Shown here: positions 1 through 5,539 of the stretch, piece after piece
How the letters are laid out: every line of letters begins with the position of its first letter
How positions within the stretch are numbered: the first letter of the stretch is position 1
Assembly: GCA_050331335.1 (NCBI GenBank)
Contig: JBHJGY010000124.1
Span: 1-9,436 of the forward strand
Reading direction: 5' to 3'
DNA from: Thermohalobaculum sp050331335
GTDB lineage: Bacteria > Pseudomonadota > Alphaproteobacteria > Rhodobacterales > Rhodobacteraceae
Length of the DNA stretch: 9,436 nucleotides
Notes under the pieces: generated by a model
Told to the model about the DNA's origin: nothing
Databases searched by the model: none
What the model saw: the letters and a program-made list of their open reading frames with translations, nothing else
Position numbers and translations under genes: made by a program

Positions 1-7
1 GCGCCCA

Positions 8-33
8 AGCTTTTGCGCTCAGCTTTTGCGCTC
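8..33. repeat. Perfect 13-bp tandem direct repeat upstream of sucC
   Basis: The unit AGCTTTTGCGCTC occurs at 8-20 and again at 21-33 with no mismatch and no spacer. Related pieces (CAAGCTT) recur at 6-12 and 62-68. It lies about 155 bp upstream of the sucC start, in sequence with no recognisable gene. It could be a slippage duplication or a pair of protein-binding half sites; nothing in the sequence decides between these. Confidence 0.6.
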
Positions 34-50
34 TGCGGCAGTCCGTTCTG

Positions 51-79
51 TTGAAGGGCGCGCAAGCTTCGGTTAAGAG
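51..79 (+). promoter_or_regulatory. Weak sigma-70-like promoter candidate for sucC
   Basis: TTGAAG (51-56) and TAAGAG (74-79) are separated by 17 bases. They match the -35 consensus at 4 of 6 positions and the -10 consensus at 3 of 6. The element would start transcription roughly 100 bases upstream of the sucC ATG. In GC-rich DNA such matches arise by chance, and sucC may instead be transcribed from a promoter further upstream, outside the window. Confidence 0.2.
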
Positions 80-168
80 GCCGGAAACTGCGGTTCCGAG
101 ATCCGGCGGCCCCGCCCGTCGCCCTCGGCGCCGACCATCGCCGCACCTCCGTGGGGGCGGCAGTTTCC

Positions 169-177
169 GGGGGGAGG
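169..177 (+). promoter_or_regulatory. Ribosome binding site of sucC
   Basis: GGGGGGAGG ends 9 bases before the ATG at 187. It supports that ATG over the in-frame GTG at 151, which would add 12 residues absent from the family. Confidence 0.75.
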
Positions 178-186
178 CTCTGCGAC

Positions 187-1380
187 ATGAACATCCACGA
201 ATATCAGGCCAAGGAGATCCTCCGCGCCTATGGGGCTCCCGTAGGCCGCGGCGTTGCCGTGTTGAGCCCGGGGGAGGCGCCAGCAGCGGTGGCTGAGCTG
301 GGCGGTCCTGTTTGGGTGGTCAAGGCGCAGATCCATGCAGGCGGCCGGGGCAAGGGAAGCTTTCAGGAACCGGAAGCCGGCGAGAAGGGCGGGGTGCGCA
401 TCGCCAAGGGCGAAGATGAGGCGATTGGCTTTGTCGAGCAGATGCTGGGCAAGACGCTCGTCACCCACCAGACCGGCCCCGCGGGCAAGCAGGTCGGCCG
501 TGTCTATCTCGAAGAAGGCGCGGCGATTGCCCGCGAGCTCTATCTCTCGCTCCTCGTCGACAGGGACACCTCGCGGATCTCCTTCATCGCGTCCACCGAG
601 GGTGGCATGGACATCGAAGAGGTCGCCGCTGAGACGCCGGAGAAGATCCTCACCTTCTCGGTCGACCCCGCGACCGGCGTGATGCCGTTTCACGGGCGCA
701 AGGTTGCCAAAGCGCTCGACCTACAGGGCTCTGCGGGCAAGCAATGCGTTAAGCTCGTCACCACGCTCTATAAGATGTTCGTCGAGAAGGATGTCGCACT
801 TCTTGAGATCAACCCGCTGGTGGTCACCGAAGACGGCAATCTCCTCTGCCTCGATTGCAAAATGAATTTCGACTCGAATGCGCTCTACCGCCATCAGGAC
901 GTGATGGCCCTGCGCGACGAGACCGAGGAAGACCCCAAGGAACTCGAGGCTTCGAAGTTCGACCTCAACTACATTGCGCTCGAGGGCGAGATCGGCTGCA
1001 TGGTCAACGGCGCCGGCCTCGCGATGGCGACGATGGACATCATCAAGCTCTACGGGTCGCAGCCCGCGAACTTCCTCGATGTGGGCGGCGGCGCGACCAA
1101 AGAAAAGGTGACGGAGGCGTTCAAGATCATCACGTCGGACCCGTCGGTCAAAGGCATCCTGGTGAACATATTCGGCGGGATCATGCGGTGCGACATCATT
1201 GCGAACGGCGTGATCGAGGCGGTCAAGGAAATGGGGCTGACGGTGCCGCTGGTCGTGCGGCTGGAAGGCACCAATGTCGAACTCGGCAAGCAGATCATCA
1301 ATGACTCGGGCCTCGACGTGATCGCCGCCGACAATCTGGCCGACGCCGCGCAAAAGATCGTCGCTGCCGTCAAGGGCTGA
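187..1380 (+). CDS. sucC: Succinyl-CoA synthetase (ADP-forming), beta subunit
   Basis: The 397-residue product is the nucleotide-binding beta subunit of cytosolic succinyl-CoA synthetase, which with SucD interconverts succinyl-CoA and succinate with formation of ATP or GTP in the TCA cycle. The family-typical start MNIHEYQAKEIL is present. An N-terminal ATP-grasp domain carries KAQIHAGGRGKG (46-57). The Mg-nucleotide site is visible as LLEINP (205-210, Asn209) and Asp223, at the same 14-residue spacing as in the E. coli enzyme. The C-terminal CoA-ligase-type domain has ANFLDVGGGA (294-303) and NIFGGIMRCDIIANG (327-341). The length is about ten residues above the E. coli protein. The ATG at 187 is chosen from family alignment and the strong GGGGGGAGG upstream. 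Unusually, sucD does not follow directly: three unrelated genes intervene. Confidence 0.98.
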   Translation: MNIHEYQAKEILRAYGAPVGRGVAVLSPGEAPAAVAELGGPVWVVKAQIHAGGRGKGSFQEPEAGEKGGVRIAKGEDEAIGFVEQMLGKTLVTHQTGPAGKQVGRVYLEEGAAIARELYLSLLVDRDTSRISFIASTEGGMDIEEVAAETPEKILTFSVDPATGVMPFHGRKVAKALDLQGSAGKQCVKLVTTLYKMFVEKDVALLEINPLVVTEDGNLLCLDCKMNFDSNALYRHQDVMALRDETEEDPKELEASKFDLNYIALEGEIGCMVNGAGLAMATMDIIKLYGSQPANFLDVGGGATKEKVTEAFKIITSDPSVKGILVNIFGGIMRCDIIANGVIEAVKEMGLTVPLVVRLEGTNVELGKQIINDSGLDVIAADNLADAAQKIVAAVKG

Positions 1381-1474
1381 GGGTGACGCTCCTCGCCGCC
1401 ACGAGGCACGCCTCTCTTCAGGCGGGCCGCAGTCCCCGGCGCGTCTTGCAAGGCGTCGGCTGGGAGACGGCGCC
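1381..1474. other. 94-bp gap between sucC and the sulfotransferase gene
   Basis: No gene is seen here. Two short imperfectly placed hairpins are possible: CCTCG/CGAGG (1391-1395 with 1402-1406) and CGCCT/AGGCG (1409-1413 with 1420-1424). Neither has a following T-run, so a terminator is not supported. The 3' end carries GGGAGA (1462-1467), a plausible ribosome binding site for the GTG at 1475. No promoter-like pair stands out, so readthrough from sucC is the simplest reading. Confidence 0.5.
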
Positions 1475-2164
1475 GTGATCGTCTCGCATAAATACGGCTT
1501 TATCTACCTCAAGACCGAGAAAACCGGGAGCACGAGCCTTGAGCGGGCGCTCTCGGAGATCATCGCACCGGACGATTTTTGGCCCCAAGGGCCGAGGCCT
1601 GCTTGGGGGCGGGTGTTTCCCGGCCTCCATGGCGGCGCGACCCGCCAACTTCCCGAGCTTTTCGGCCTTCATGCCCATGCCACCGCCGCCCAAGTGCGCC
1701 GTGTCTTCGGCCGCGATATCTGGGACCGCTATTACAAGTTCTCCATCGAACGGAACCCCTGGGACCGCCAAGTCTCGCTCTACACCCATCGCCAGTGGAA
1801 ACGCGGGCGCGGTCCCGAGCACTTTGCGCGCGATATGGCCTCGGCGGTCTACCGAAACACCGAGTTCTGCCGGCTGAACAACTGGGGGATCTATGCGATC
1901 GGGGGTAAGATCGCTGTCGACCGGGTGCTGCGGCATGAGCATCTGGAGACGGATCTGGCAAGCCTCTGTGCCGATCTCGGATTGCCGAAGCTCACCCTTG
2001 GTCGCCACCGCGCCTATGGCCCCGCCCGGCCGCATTACAGCAGCTATTACGACGCGGCCGCCCGCGATCTCGTGGCCCGTTGGTATGGGCGAGAAATCTC
2101 GGCCTTCGACTACGACTTCGAGGACCGGGCGGGACTTTGTGCCATAACGGAGGCGATCTCGTGA
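1475..2164 (+). CDS. Sulfotransferase family 2-like protein (PAPS-dependent)
   Basis: The 229-residue product resembles the Sulfotransfer_2-type carbohydrate sulfotransferases, which move a sulfuryl group from PAPS to a hydroxyl of a glycan or similar acceptor. The 5'-phosphosulfate loop is seen as KTEKTGSTS (13-21) after a beta strand (FIYLK). The 3'-phosphate site is seen as FSIERNPWDRQVSLY (89-103), with Arg93 and Ser101 as expected binding residues. The C-terminal YYDAAARDLVARWYGREI followed by FDYDFE (about 191-216) is typical of bacterial members. No signal peptide or membrane helix is seen, so it is probably cytoplasmic. The start is a GTG with GGGAGA seven bases upstream. The stop overlaps the next gene's GTG by 4 bp. 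Lying between sucC and sucD, it has no evident TCA role. The acceptor is unknown; a cell-surface polysaccharide is an inference. Confidence 0.85.
   Translation: MIVSHKYGFIYLKTEKTGSTSLERALSEIIAPDDFWPQGPRPAWGRVFPGLHGGATRQLPELFGLHAHATAAQVRRVFGRDIWDRYYKFSIERNPWDRQVSLYTHRQWKRGRGPEHFARDMASAVYRNTEFCRLNNWGIYAIGGKIAVDRVLRHEHLETDLASLCADLGLPKLTLGRHRAYGPARPHYSSYYDAAARDLVARWYGREISAFDYDFEDRAGLCAITEAIS
2149..2153 (+). promoter_or_regulatory. Ribosome binding site fixing the GTG start at 2161
   Basis: GGAGG sits seven bases before the GTG at 2161 and lies inside the end of the sulfotransferase gene. It favours this GTG over the in-frame ATG at 2179 and over any start further upstream, and together with the GTGA overlap it suggests translational coupling. 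Confidence 0.7.
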
Positions 2165-2751
2165 GCGGTGGGGCCCGCATGCGCCGAGGCCCTGAGCCGG
2201 ACGATCCGGAGCGGCCGGTGACCTTGCGGCTGCTCACGGCGTTCGAGCGACTGCGTCGGGGTCTTGCCGCGCCTGAGCGGATCCCGGAGCTGTTGGATAG
2301 CCTGGGTTTCGCGCCCCTGCCGGTGGCGACGGGCGGGTCGTCGGGTGAAGCGCTCGCGGCGATCTCCGTAGACGGGGTGCTCTGGGCCACGGTCCAAGGG
2401 GAGCCCATGACGGGCCAGATGGTCGCGACGGTTTCGGCCCGGGCCGCAGAGGCGCCCGAGATCGACGAAGCTTTGGCAATGCTCGAGGCGATCTATGGGC
2501 TCGGCCATGCCGGCGAGATCGAACCGGCGGATGCGATTGCCGGCGGCGCGCTCTGGTTCGCGGTGATCGACGGGCTGGCGCTATCGATCGAAGCCGTGGA
2601 GATGGACGACGGCAGCTTGCGCCTGATCGGGGCGACGGATGGGGCGCTGCGGATGACGGTGGCCGAAGCCGGGCCGGATGCCCTTGCGTCGGCACCGGAG
2701 GCCGAAGCTGCGCCAGAGCCAGCGCCAGAGCCAGAGGAGGACAGGCGATGA
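2161..2751 (+). CDS. Hypothetical acidic, cysteine-free protein with a Pro/Glu tail
   Basis: I do not recognise this 196-residue protein. From the GTG start it has a charged, probably flexible N-terminus (1-20) and an amphipathic helical stretch (about 21-50, ending ELLDSLGF). A compact alpha/beta-looking core of about 60-165 contains ISVDGVLWATVQGE, IDEALAMLEAIYGLG, ALWFAVIDGLALSIEAVEMDDG and LRLIGATDGALRM. The last 20 residues are rich in Ala, Pro and Glu and include APEPAPEPEE. There is no signal peptide, membrane segment or cysteine, so a soluble cytoplasmic protein is likely. The alternation of strands and helices loosely recalls small chaperone-like folds of the CesT/YbjN kind, but nothing I can see proves it. 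It overlaps its upstream neighbour as GTGA and its downstream neighbour as ATGA, so all three are probably translated together. An alternative start is the ATG at 2179. Confidence 0.82.
   Translation: MSGGARMRRGPEPDDPERPVTLRLLTAFERLRRGLAAPERIPELLDSLGFAPLPVATGGSSGEALAAISVDGVLWATVQGEPMTGQMVATVSARAAEAPEIDEALAMLEAIYGLGHAGEIEPADAIAGGALWFAVIDGLALSIEAVEMDDGSLRLIGATDGALRMTVAEAGPDALASAPEAEAAPEPAPEPEEDRR
2710..2733 (+). repeat. 12-bp tandem repeat encoding Ala-Pro-Glu-Pro twice
   Basis: GCGCCAGAGCCA occurs at 2710-2721 and 2722-2733 without mismatch and in frame, giving APEPAPEP in the C-terminal tail of the acidic hypothetical protein. It directly precedes the GAGGAGG ribosome binding site (2734-2740) of the next gene. 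A copy-number change here would keep the frame and lengthen or shorten the tail. Confidence 0.7.
2734..2740 (+). promoter_or_regulatory. Strong ribosome binding site for the exported hypothetical protein
   Basis: GAGGAGG ends seven bases before the ATG at 2748 and lies within the coding end of the preceding gene. This supports the ATG that overlaps the preceding TGA. Confidence 0.75.
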
Positions 2752-3368
2752 TCGCAGCCTTCAAGGGCAAGGAGCGGCCGGCGGCGGCCGGCGCCTCGCG
2801 GCGGCCCTGGACAGCCTTAGCCGCCGGCGCGCTTCTGCTCGCATGCGGGAGCCTCGCGCGTGCCGAGCCGCTCGACGAGACAGGGGCCTGGGCGCTCTTC
2901 ACCGAGCTCTGCGGGGCGATTGTCGAAAACCCGTCGGCGGCGCGCGCATTGGTGCCGGCCGCAGGCGGCGAGGTGAAGTTGGGGACCACGGCGGATGGCT
3001 GGACGAGCCTGGGCAGCGGCAGCTTTACCGACCGAGCGGATGACCATATCCCCGTCGTCGGCCTGAATTTCGCAAGTGAGCGGCATGCGGGGCTCTACAC
3101 CGGCTGGTGTCAGCTCCAGGCAGTCGGCACCGGCGGGTCCAAAATCCTGCCCGAGATCGAGACCATCTTCCTGCGCGAGGCGCCGGCGCTTCTGGGCGCT
3201 GAGAGCATGCGGCGCGGCGGTCCGATCATTGGCGCCGATTTCGGACGGGGGCGGGCCTGGGCGCAGATGCTCCCGGGCACCCCGCCGCCCAAGAGCATCA
3301 GATTGCAGATCTTCGACCGCCTGGTCATGCTGACCATGACCCGGGCGAAGCCAGTGGAGGGAAACTGA
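2748..3368 (+). CDS. Exported hypothetical protein, possibly a lipoprotein
   Basis: I do not recognise this 206-residue protein as a named family. The N-terminus is a signal sequence: a basic region (KGKER, SRR, to about 19), then a hydrophobic core of about 21-33. Two processing routes are readable: signal peptidase I after LARA (between Ala39 and Glu40), or a lipobox LLAC with Cys33 as the lipidated residue. The mature part has Cys55 (FTELCGAIV) and Cys121 (TGWCQLQ), which could form a disulfide in the periplasm. The N-terminal pattern (AWALFTELCGAIVENPSAARALV) resembles small periplasmic proteins that are common and uncharacterised in Alphaproteobacteria. The start is set by GAGGAGG and an ATGA overlap with the previous gene. 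Its TGA is followed immediately by the sucD ATG, so sucD translation may depend on this gene. Confidence 0.85.
   Translation: MIAAFKGKERPAAAGASRRPWTALAAGALLLACGSLARAEPLDETGAWALFTELCGAIVENPSAARALVPAAGGEVKLGTTADGWTSLGSGSFTDRADDHIPVVGLNFASERHAGLYTGWCQLQAVGTGGSKILPEIETIFLREAPALLGAESMRRGGPIIGADFGRGRAWAQMLPGTPPPKSIRLQIFDRLVMLTMTRAKPVEGN
3356..3361 (+). promoter_or_regulatory. Ribosome binding site of sucD inside the upstream gene
   Basis: GGAGGG ends seven bases before the sucD ATG at 3369 and overlaps the last codons of the exported hypothetical gene. This is consistent with termination and re-initiation between the two genes. Confidence 0.75.
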
Positions 3369-4256
3369 ATGGCCGTTCTCGTCGACGAAAACACCAAGGT
3401 GATCTGCCAGGGCCTGACCGGCTCCCAGGGCACCTTCCACACCGAGCAAGCGATTGCCTACGGCACCCAGATGGTCGGGGGCGTGACACCCGGCAAAGGC
3501 GGCTCAGAGCATATCGGCCTGCCAGTCTTCGACACGGTGCTCGAAGCGCGGGAGAAAACGGGGGCCAATGCCACGGCGATCTATGTGCCGCCTCCCTTCG
3601 CCGCGGATGCGATCGGCGAGGCGGTCGATGCCGGGATCGAGCTTATCGTCTGCATCACCGAGGGTATCCCGGTGATGGACATGATGAAGGTCAAGCGGAT
3701 GCTCGAGGGTTCGGGCTCGCGGCTGATCGGCCCCAACTGCCCAGGCGTGATCACGCCGGACGCCTGCAAGATCGGCATCATGCCCGGCCACATCCATCGG
3801 CGCGGCAAGGTCGGGATCGTCTCGCGCTCGGGCACCCTAACCTATGAGGCGGGGGCGCAGACCACCGCGGCCGGCCTCGGGCAGTCGACCTGCATCGGCA
3901 TCGGCGGCGACCCGATCAAAGGCACCGAGCATATCGAGGCGCTGGAGATGTTCCTGGGCGATCCGGAAACCGAAGCGATCATCATGATCGGCGAGATCGG
4001 CGGCGCGGCCGAGGAACTCGCGGCAGAATTCATGGGACAGGAGAAGAAGGCGGGCCGGGGCAAGCCCTGTGCCGGGTTCATCGCGGGGCGCACGGCGCCT
4101 CCGGGCCGGCGCATGGGCCACGCGGGCGCCATCATCTCCGGTGGTAAAGGCGGCGCCGAGGACAAGATCGAGGCGATGACTGCCGCCGGGATCGTGGTCG
4201 CCGACAGCCCGGCCGGCCTCGGCGAGGCGCTCAAGAAGGCGATCGAGCTGGGCTAA
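3369..4256 (+). CDS. sucD: Succinyl-CoA synthetase (ADP-forming), alpha subunit
   Basis: The 295-residue product is the CoA-binding subunit of succinyl-CoA synthetase, which carries the phosphohistidine intermediate. The N-terminal Rossmann-like CoA-binding domain shows QGLTGSQGTFH (14-24) and YVPPPFA (72-78). Further conserved stretches are IGPNCPG (120-126), SRSGTLTYE (152-160), GIGGDPIKGT (177-186) and GEIGG (208-212). The catalytic histidine is His251 in GRRMGHAGAI, the equivalent of His246 in E. coli. Length and motifs are complete. The start directly abuts the stop of the exported hypothetical gene, with GGAGGG upstream. sucC, its obligate partner, ends nearly 2 kb away. The last 26 bp overlap the 3' end of a convergent glycosyltransferase gene. 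Confidence 0.98.
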   Translation: MAVLVDENTKVICQGLTGSQGTFHTEQAIAYGTQMVGGVTPGKGGSEHIGLPVFDTVLEAREKTGANATAIYVPPPFAADAIGEAVDAGIELIVCITEGIPVMDMMKVKRMLEGSGSRLIGPNCPGVITPDACKIGIMPGHIHRRGKVGIVSRSGTLTYEAGAQTTAAGLGQSTCIGIGGDPIKGTEHIEALEMFLGDPETEAIIMIGEIGGAAEELAAEFMGQEKKAGRGKPCAGFIAGRTAPPGRRMGHAGAIISGGKGGAEDKIEAMTAAGIVVADSPAGLGEALKKAIELG

Positions 4257-5298
4257 GGCCGAGCCGTGTCCGCGCGGCCGGGGTGGCGACCAGAAACCCC
4301 TCGGCCAGGAGCCGCGTCGGCAGCGGCTCCTGCGGCCTCCACTGGCGGCGGGTCTCTGTGGCGAAGCTCATCTGGGGGTCGGCCGACAGCCGCCGCACCC
4401 GCAGCGCCGCTTCGCCATGCGCCAGGGCCTGCCGCGCCACGAGATCCCGTTCACGCTCGAGGAAGTCCCCGGCGAACTTATAGTGCCGCAGGAGCGCGGT
4501 GAAATCGGCCAACCGCAGGCCCAGCGCAATATGCGGATGGCCTTGGGGCCTGACACCCGGCGCCAACTTGAACAGCGGATGCTTGGTCAGGCAGCAGCGT
4601 TCGCCGAACAGCGTGCGCCGGATGCCACCCGAGAAAACCTTGACGCACGGGTCCGTTAGCTGATTGCCCTTCGTCAGATGGCCGATCGGGTGGTCCCGAT
4701 CATGATAAGCGCGGATGTCGAGACCGTTGAGGTCGTACCAAGCGCAAGCGGCGATCGCCGAGGCATAGCTTTCCGAGAGTGCCGGCGAGAGTCCCGTTTC
4801 GGGCACCATGTCGAGCATCTGCGCGACGAGGCCGGTATGGCCCGCGGCCTCTAAACGGTCGATCAACCCGGGCAGGTCGATGCTGTCGGAGCCGGGAAAG
4901 TCGAAGAGTTCGTCGGCATCGACCACGAGCCGCCAGCCGCCGGAGACGAAGCGCGTGGCCGCCAGCCGGCGTATGAGGCCCTGGTGGCGTTTGAACGAAG
5001 CGTCGCAAACGGCCACAGTCGTGTCGAGCTCGGTGCTGGCAATCTCCACCGAGCCGTCCTGCGAACCGTTATCCACATAGACGAAATGCCGAACGCCCAG
5101 AGCCCGATGATGTCTGAAGAGTTCGGGCAGGTAAAATGCAGCGTTGCGGCCTAGGACGATCAGCGCCACCTCGCGGTCGCCAAGTCGGCGATGGGTGGGG
5201 CCTGCGACATGACGAAAGCGCTGCGGAACCGTGAGCCAACCGGTTACATGGTTTCGTATCTTAGTGGCGCGCGAGACCGCCCTGGCGACGAGGTTCAT
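4231..5298 (-). CDS. Glycosyltransferase family 2-like protein (Glyco_tranf_2_4 type)
   Basis: The 355-residue product resembles the GT-A fold glycosyltransferases of the Glyco_tranf_2_4 / GT92-like group, often found among surface polysaccharide genes. Visible motifs are LGRNAAFYLPELFRHHRALGV (49-69), VDNGSQDGS (75-83) at the nucleotide-sugar site, and VVDADE (125-130), whose Asp127-Ala-Asp129 is the expected metal-binding DxD. The later PLFKLAPG (241-248), QGHPHIALG (252-260) and LLRHYKFAGDFLERE (269-283) match the C-terminal part of this group in alphaproteobacteria. No signal peptide or clear membrane helix is seen. The ATG at 5298 has AGGGGG nine bases upstream. The gene is convergent with sucD (26-bp overlap) and divergent from sucA. 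Donor and acceptor sugars cannot be read from the sequence. Confidence 0.88.
   Translation of the reverse strand: MNLVARAVSRATKIRNHVTGWLTVPQRFRHVAGPTHRRLGDREVALIVLGRNAAFYLPELFRHHRALGVRHFVYVDNGSQDGSVEIASTELDTTVAVCDASFKRHQGLIRRLAATRFVSGGWRLVVDADELFDFPGSDSIDLPGLIDRLEAAGHTGLVAQMLDMVPETGLSPALSESYASAIAACAWYDLNGLDIRAYHDRDHPIGHLTKGNQLTDPCVKVFSGGIRRTLFGERCCLTKHPLFKLAPGVRPQGHPHIALGLRLADFTALLRHYKFAGDFLERERDLVARQALAHGEAALRVRRLSADPQMSFATETRRQWRPQEPLPTRLLAEGFLVATPAARTRLGLSPARSPS
4306..4332. terminator. 10-bp perfect stem-loop 50 bp past the sucD stop
   Basis: CAGGAGCCGC (4306-4315) pairs perfectly with GCGGCTCCTG (4323-4332) around a 7-base loop. It lies 49 bases after the sucD stop codon, inside the 3' coding part of the convergent glycosyltransferase gene. 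It could end or stabilise the sucD transcript. There is no T-run on either side, so it is not a canonical intrinsic terminator, and it may only reflect GC-rich coding sequence. Confidence 0.3.
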
Positions 5299-5436
5299 GC
5301 GCGATGGCCCCCTGCTCGGACAGGAACACTCTGTCAGGACCGGATCCCCGTCAATCCCTAGGCACGGGCCTGCCGCGCCTGTTTTGCCCTGGTCGATGCG
5401 GCGAGATGCCTCCCAGCCCTAGCGCGCAGGGCCGGG

Positions 5437-5451
5437 TGGTCAACTGGTCAA
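5437..5451. repeat. Direct repeat TGGTCAA-c-TGGTCAA upstream of sucA
   Basis: Two identical 7-base units with a period of 8 lie 89 bp before the sucA ATG. They could be a tandem regulator site or a -35-like element on the minus strand. A chance match is also possible. Confidence 0.4.
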
Positions 5452-5525
5452 GCGCCTGAGACGGGTGTATGAGGGAGAGAAGGCCGCCGGTCGGGCACAG
5501 GTCCGGGCGCGCAAGAGCCGGCGAC

Positions 5526-5534
5526 AAGGGAGGA
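5526..5534 (+). promoter_or_regulatory. Strong ribosome binding site of sucA
   Basis: AAGGGAGGA lies five bases before the ATG at 5540 and fixes that start. The in-frame GTG at 5465 would add 25 mostly basic residues that the family lacks. Confidence 0.85.
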
Positions 5535-5539
5535 TAGGC

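Larger units (their letters stand above)
5299..5539. promoter_or_regulatory. 241-bp divergent intergenic region between the glycosyltransferase gene and sucA
   Basis: This stretch must hold the glycosyltransferase promoter and, unless sucD transcription reads through, the sucA promoter. No convincing -35/-10 pair is visible on either strand. Structures seen are an inverted repeat GACAG-N7-CTGTC (5319-5335), close to the glycosyltransferase start, and a direct repeat TGGTCAA at 5437-5443 and 5445-5451. On the minus strand the direct repeat reads as two TTGACCA units, and TTGACC is a good -35-like element, but no good -10 follows it. No small gene with a plausible start is seen here. Confidence 0.45.

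Noticed and set aside
721..1353. A 210-codon open frame antisense to sucC
   Set aside because: It is a shadow of the sucC codons. The product has an odd His/Arg/Asp-rich composition and no family resemblance.
1391..1424. Terminator after sucC
   Set aside because: Only 5-bp stems are possible and no T-run follows, so termination cannot be claimed.
2080..2160. Earlier start for the acidic unknown protein inside the sulfotransferase gene
   Set aside because: The added residues are the out-of-frame translation of the sulfotransferase end. GGAGG correctly spaced before the GTG at 2161 and the GTGA overlap explain the start better.
2234..2989. A 251-codon minus-strand open frame across the two unknown genes
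   Set aside because: The product is Pro/Ser/Arg/Ala-rich low-complexity sequence. The plus-strand frames have good ribosome binding sites and tight overlaps.
5465..5539. Upstream GTG start for sucA adding 25 residues
   Set aside because: The extension is basic and absent from the family, and the strong AAGGGAGGA lies directly before the ATG at 5540.
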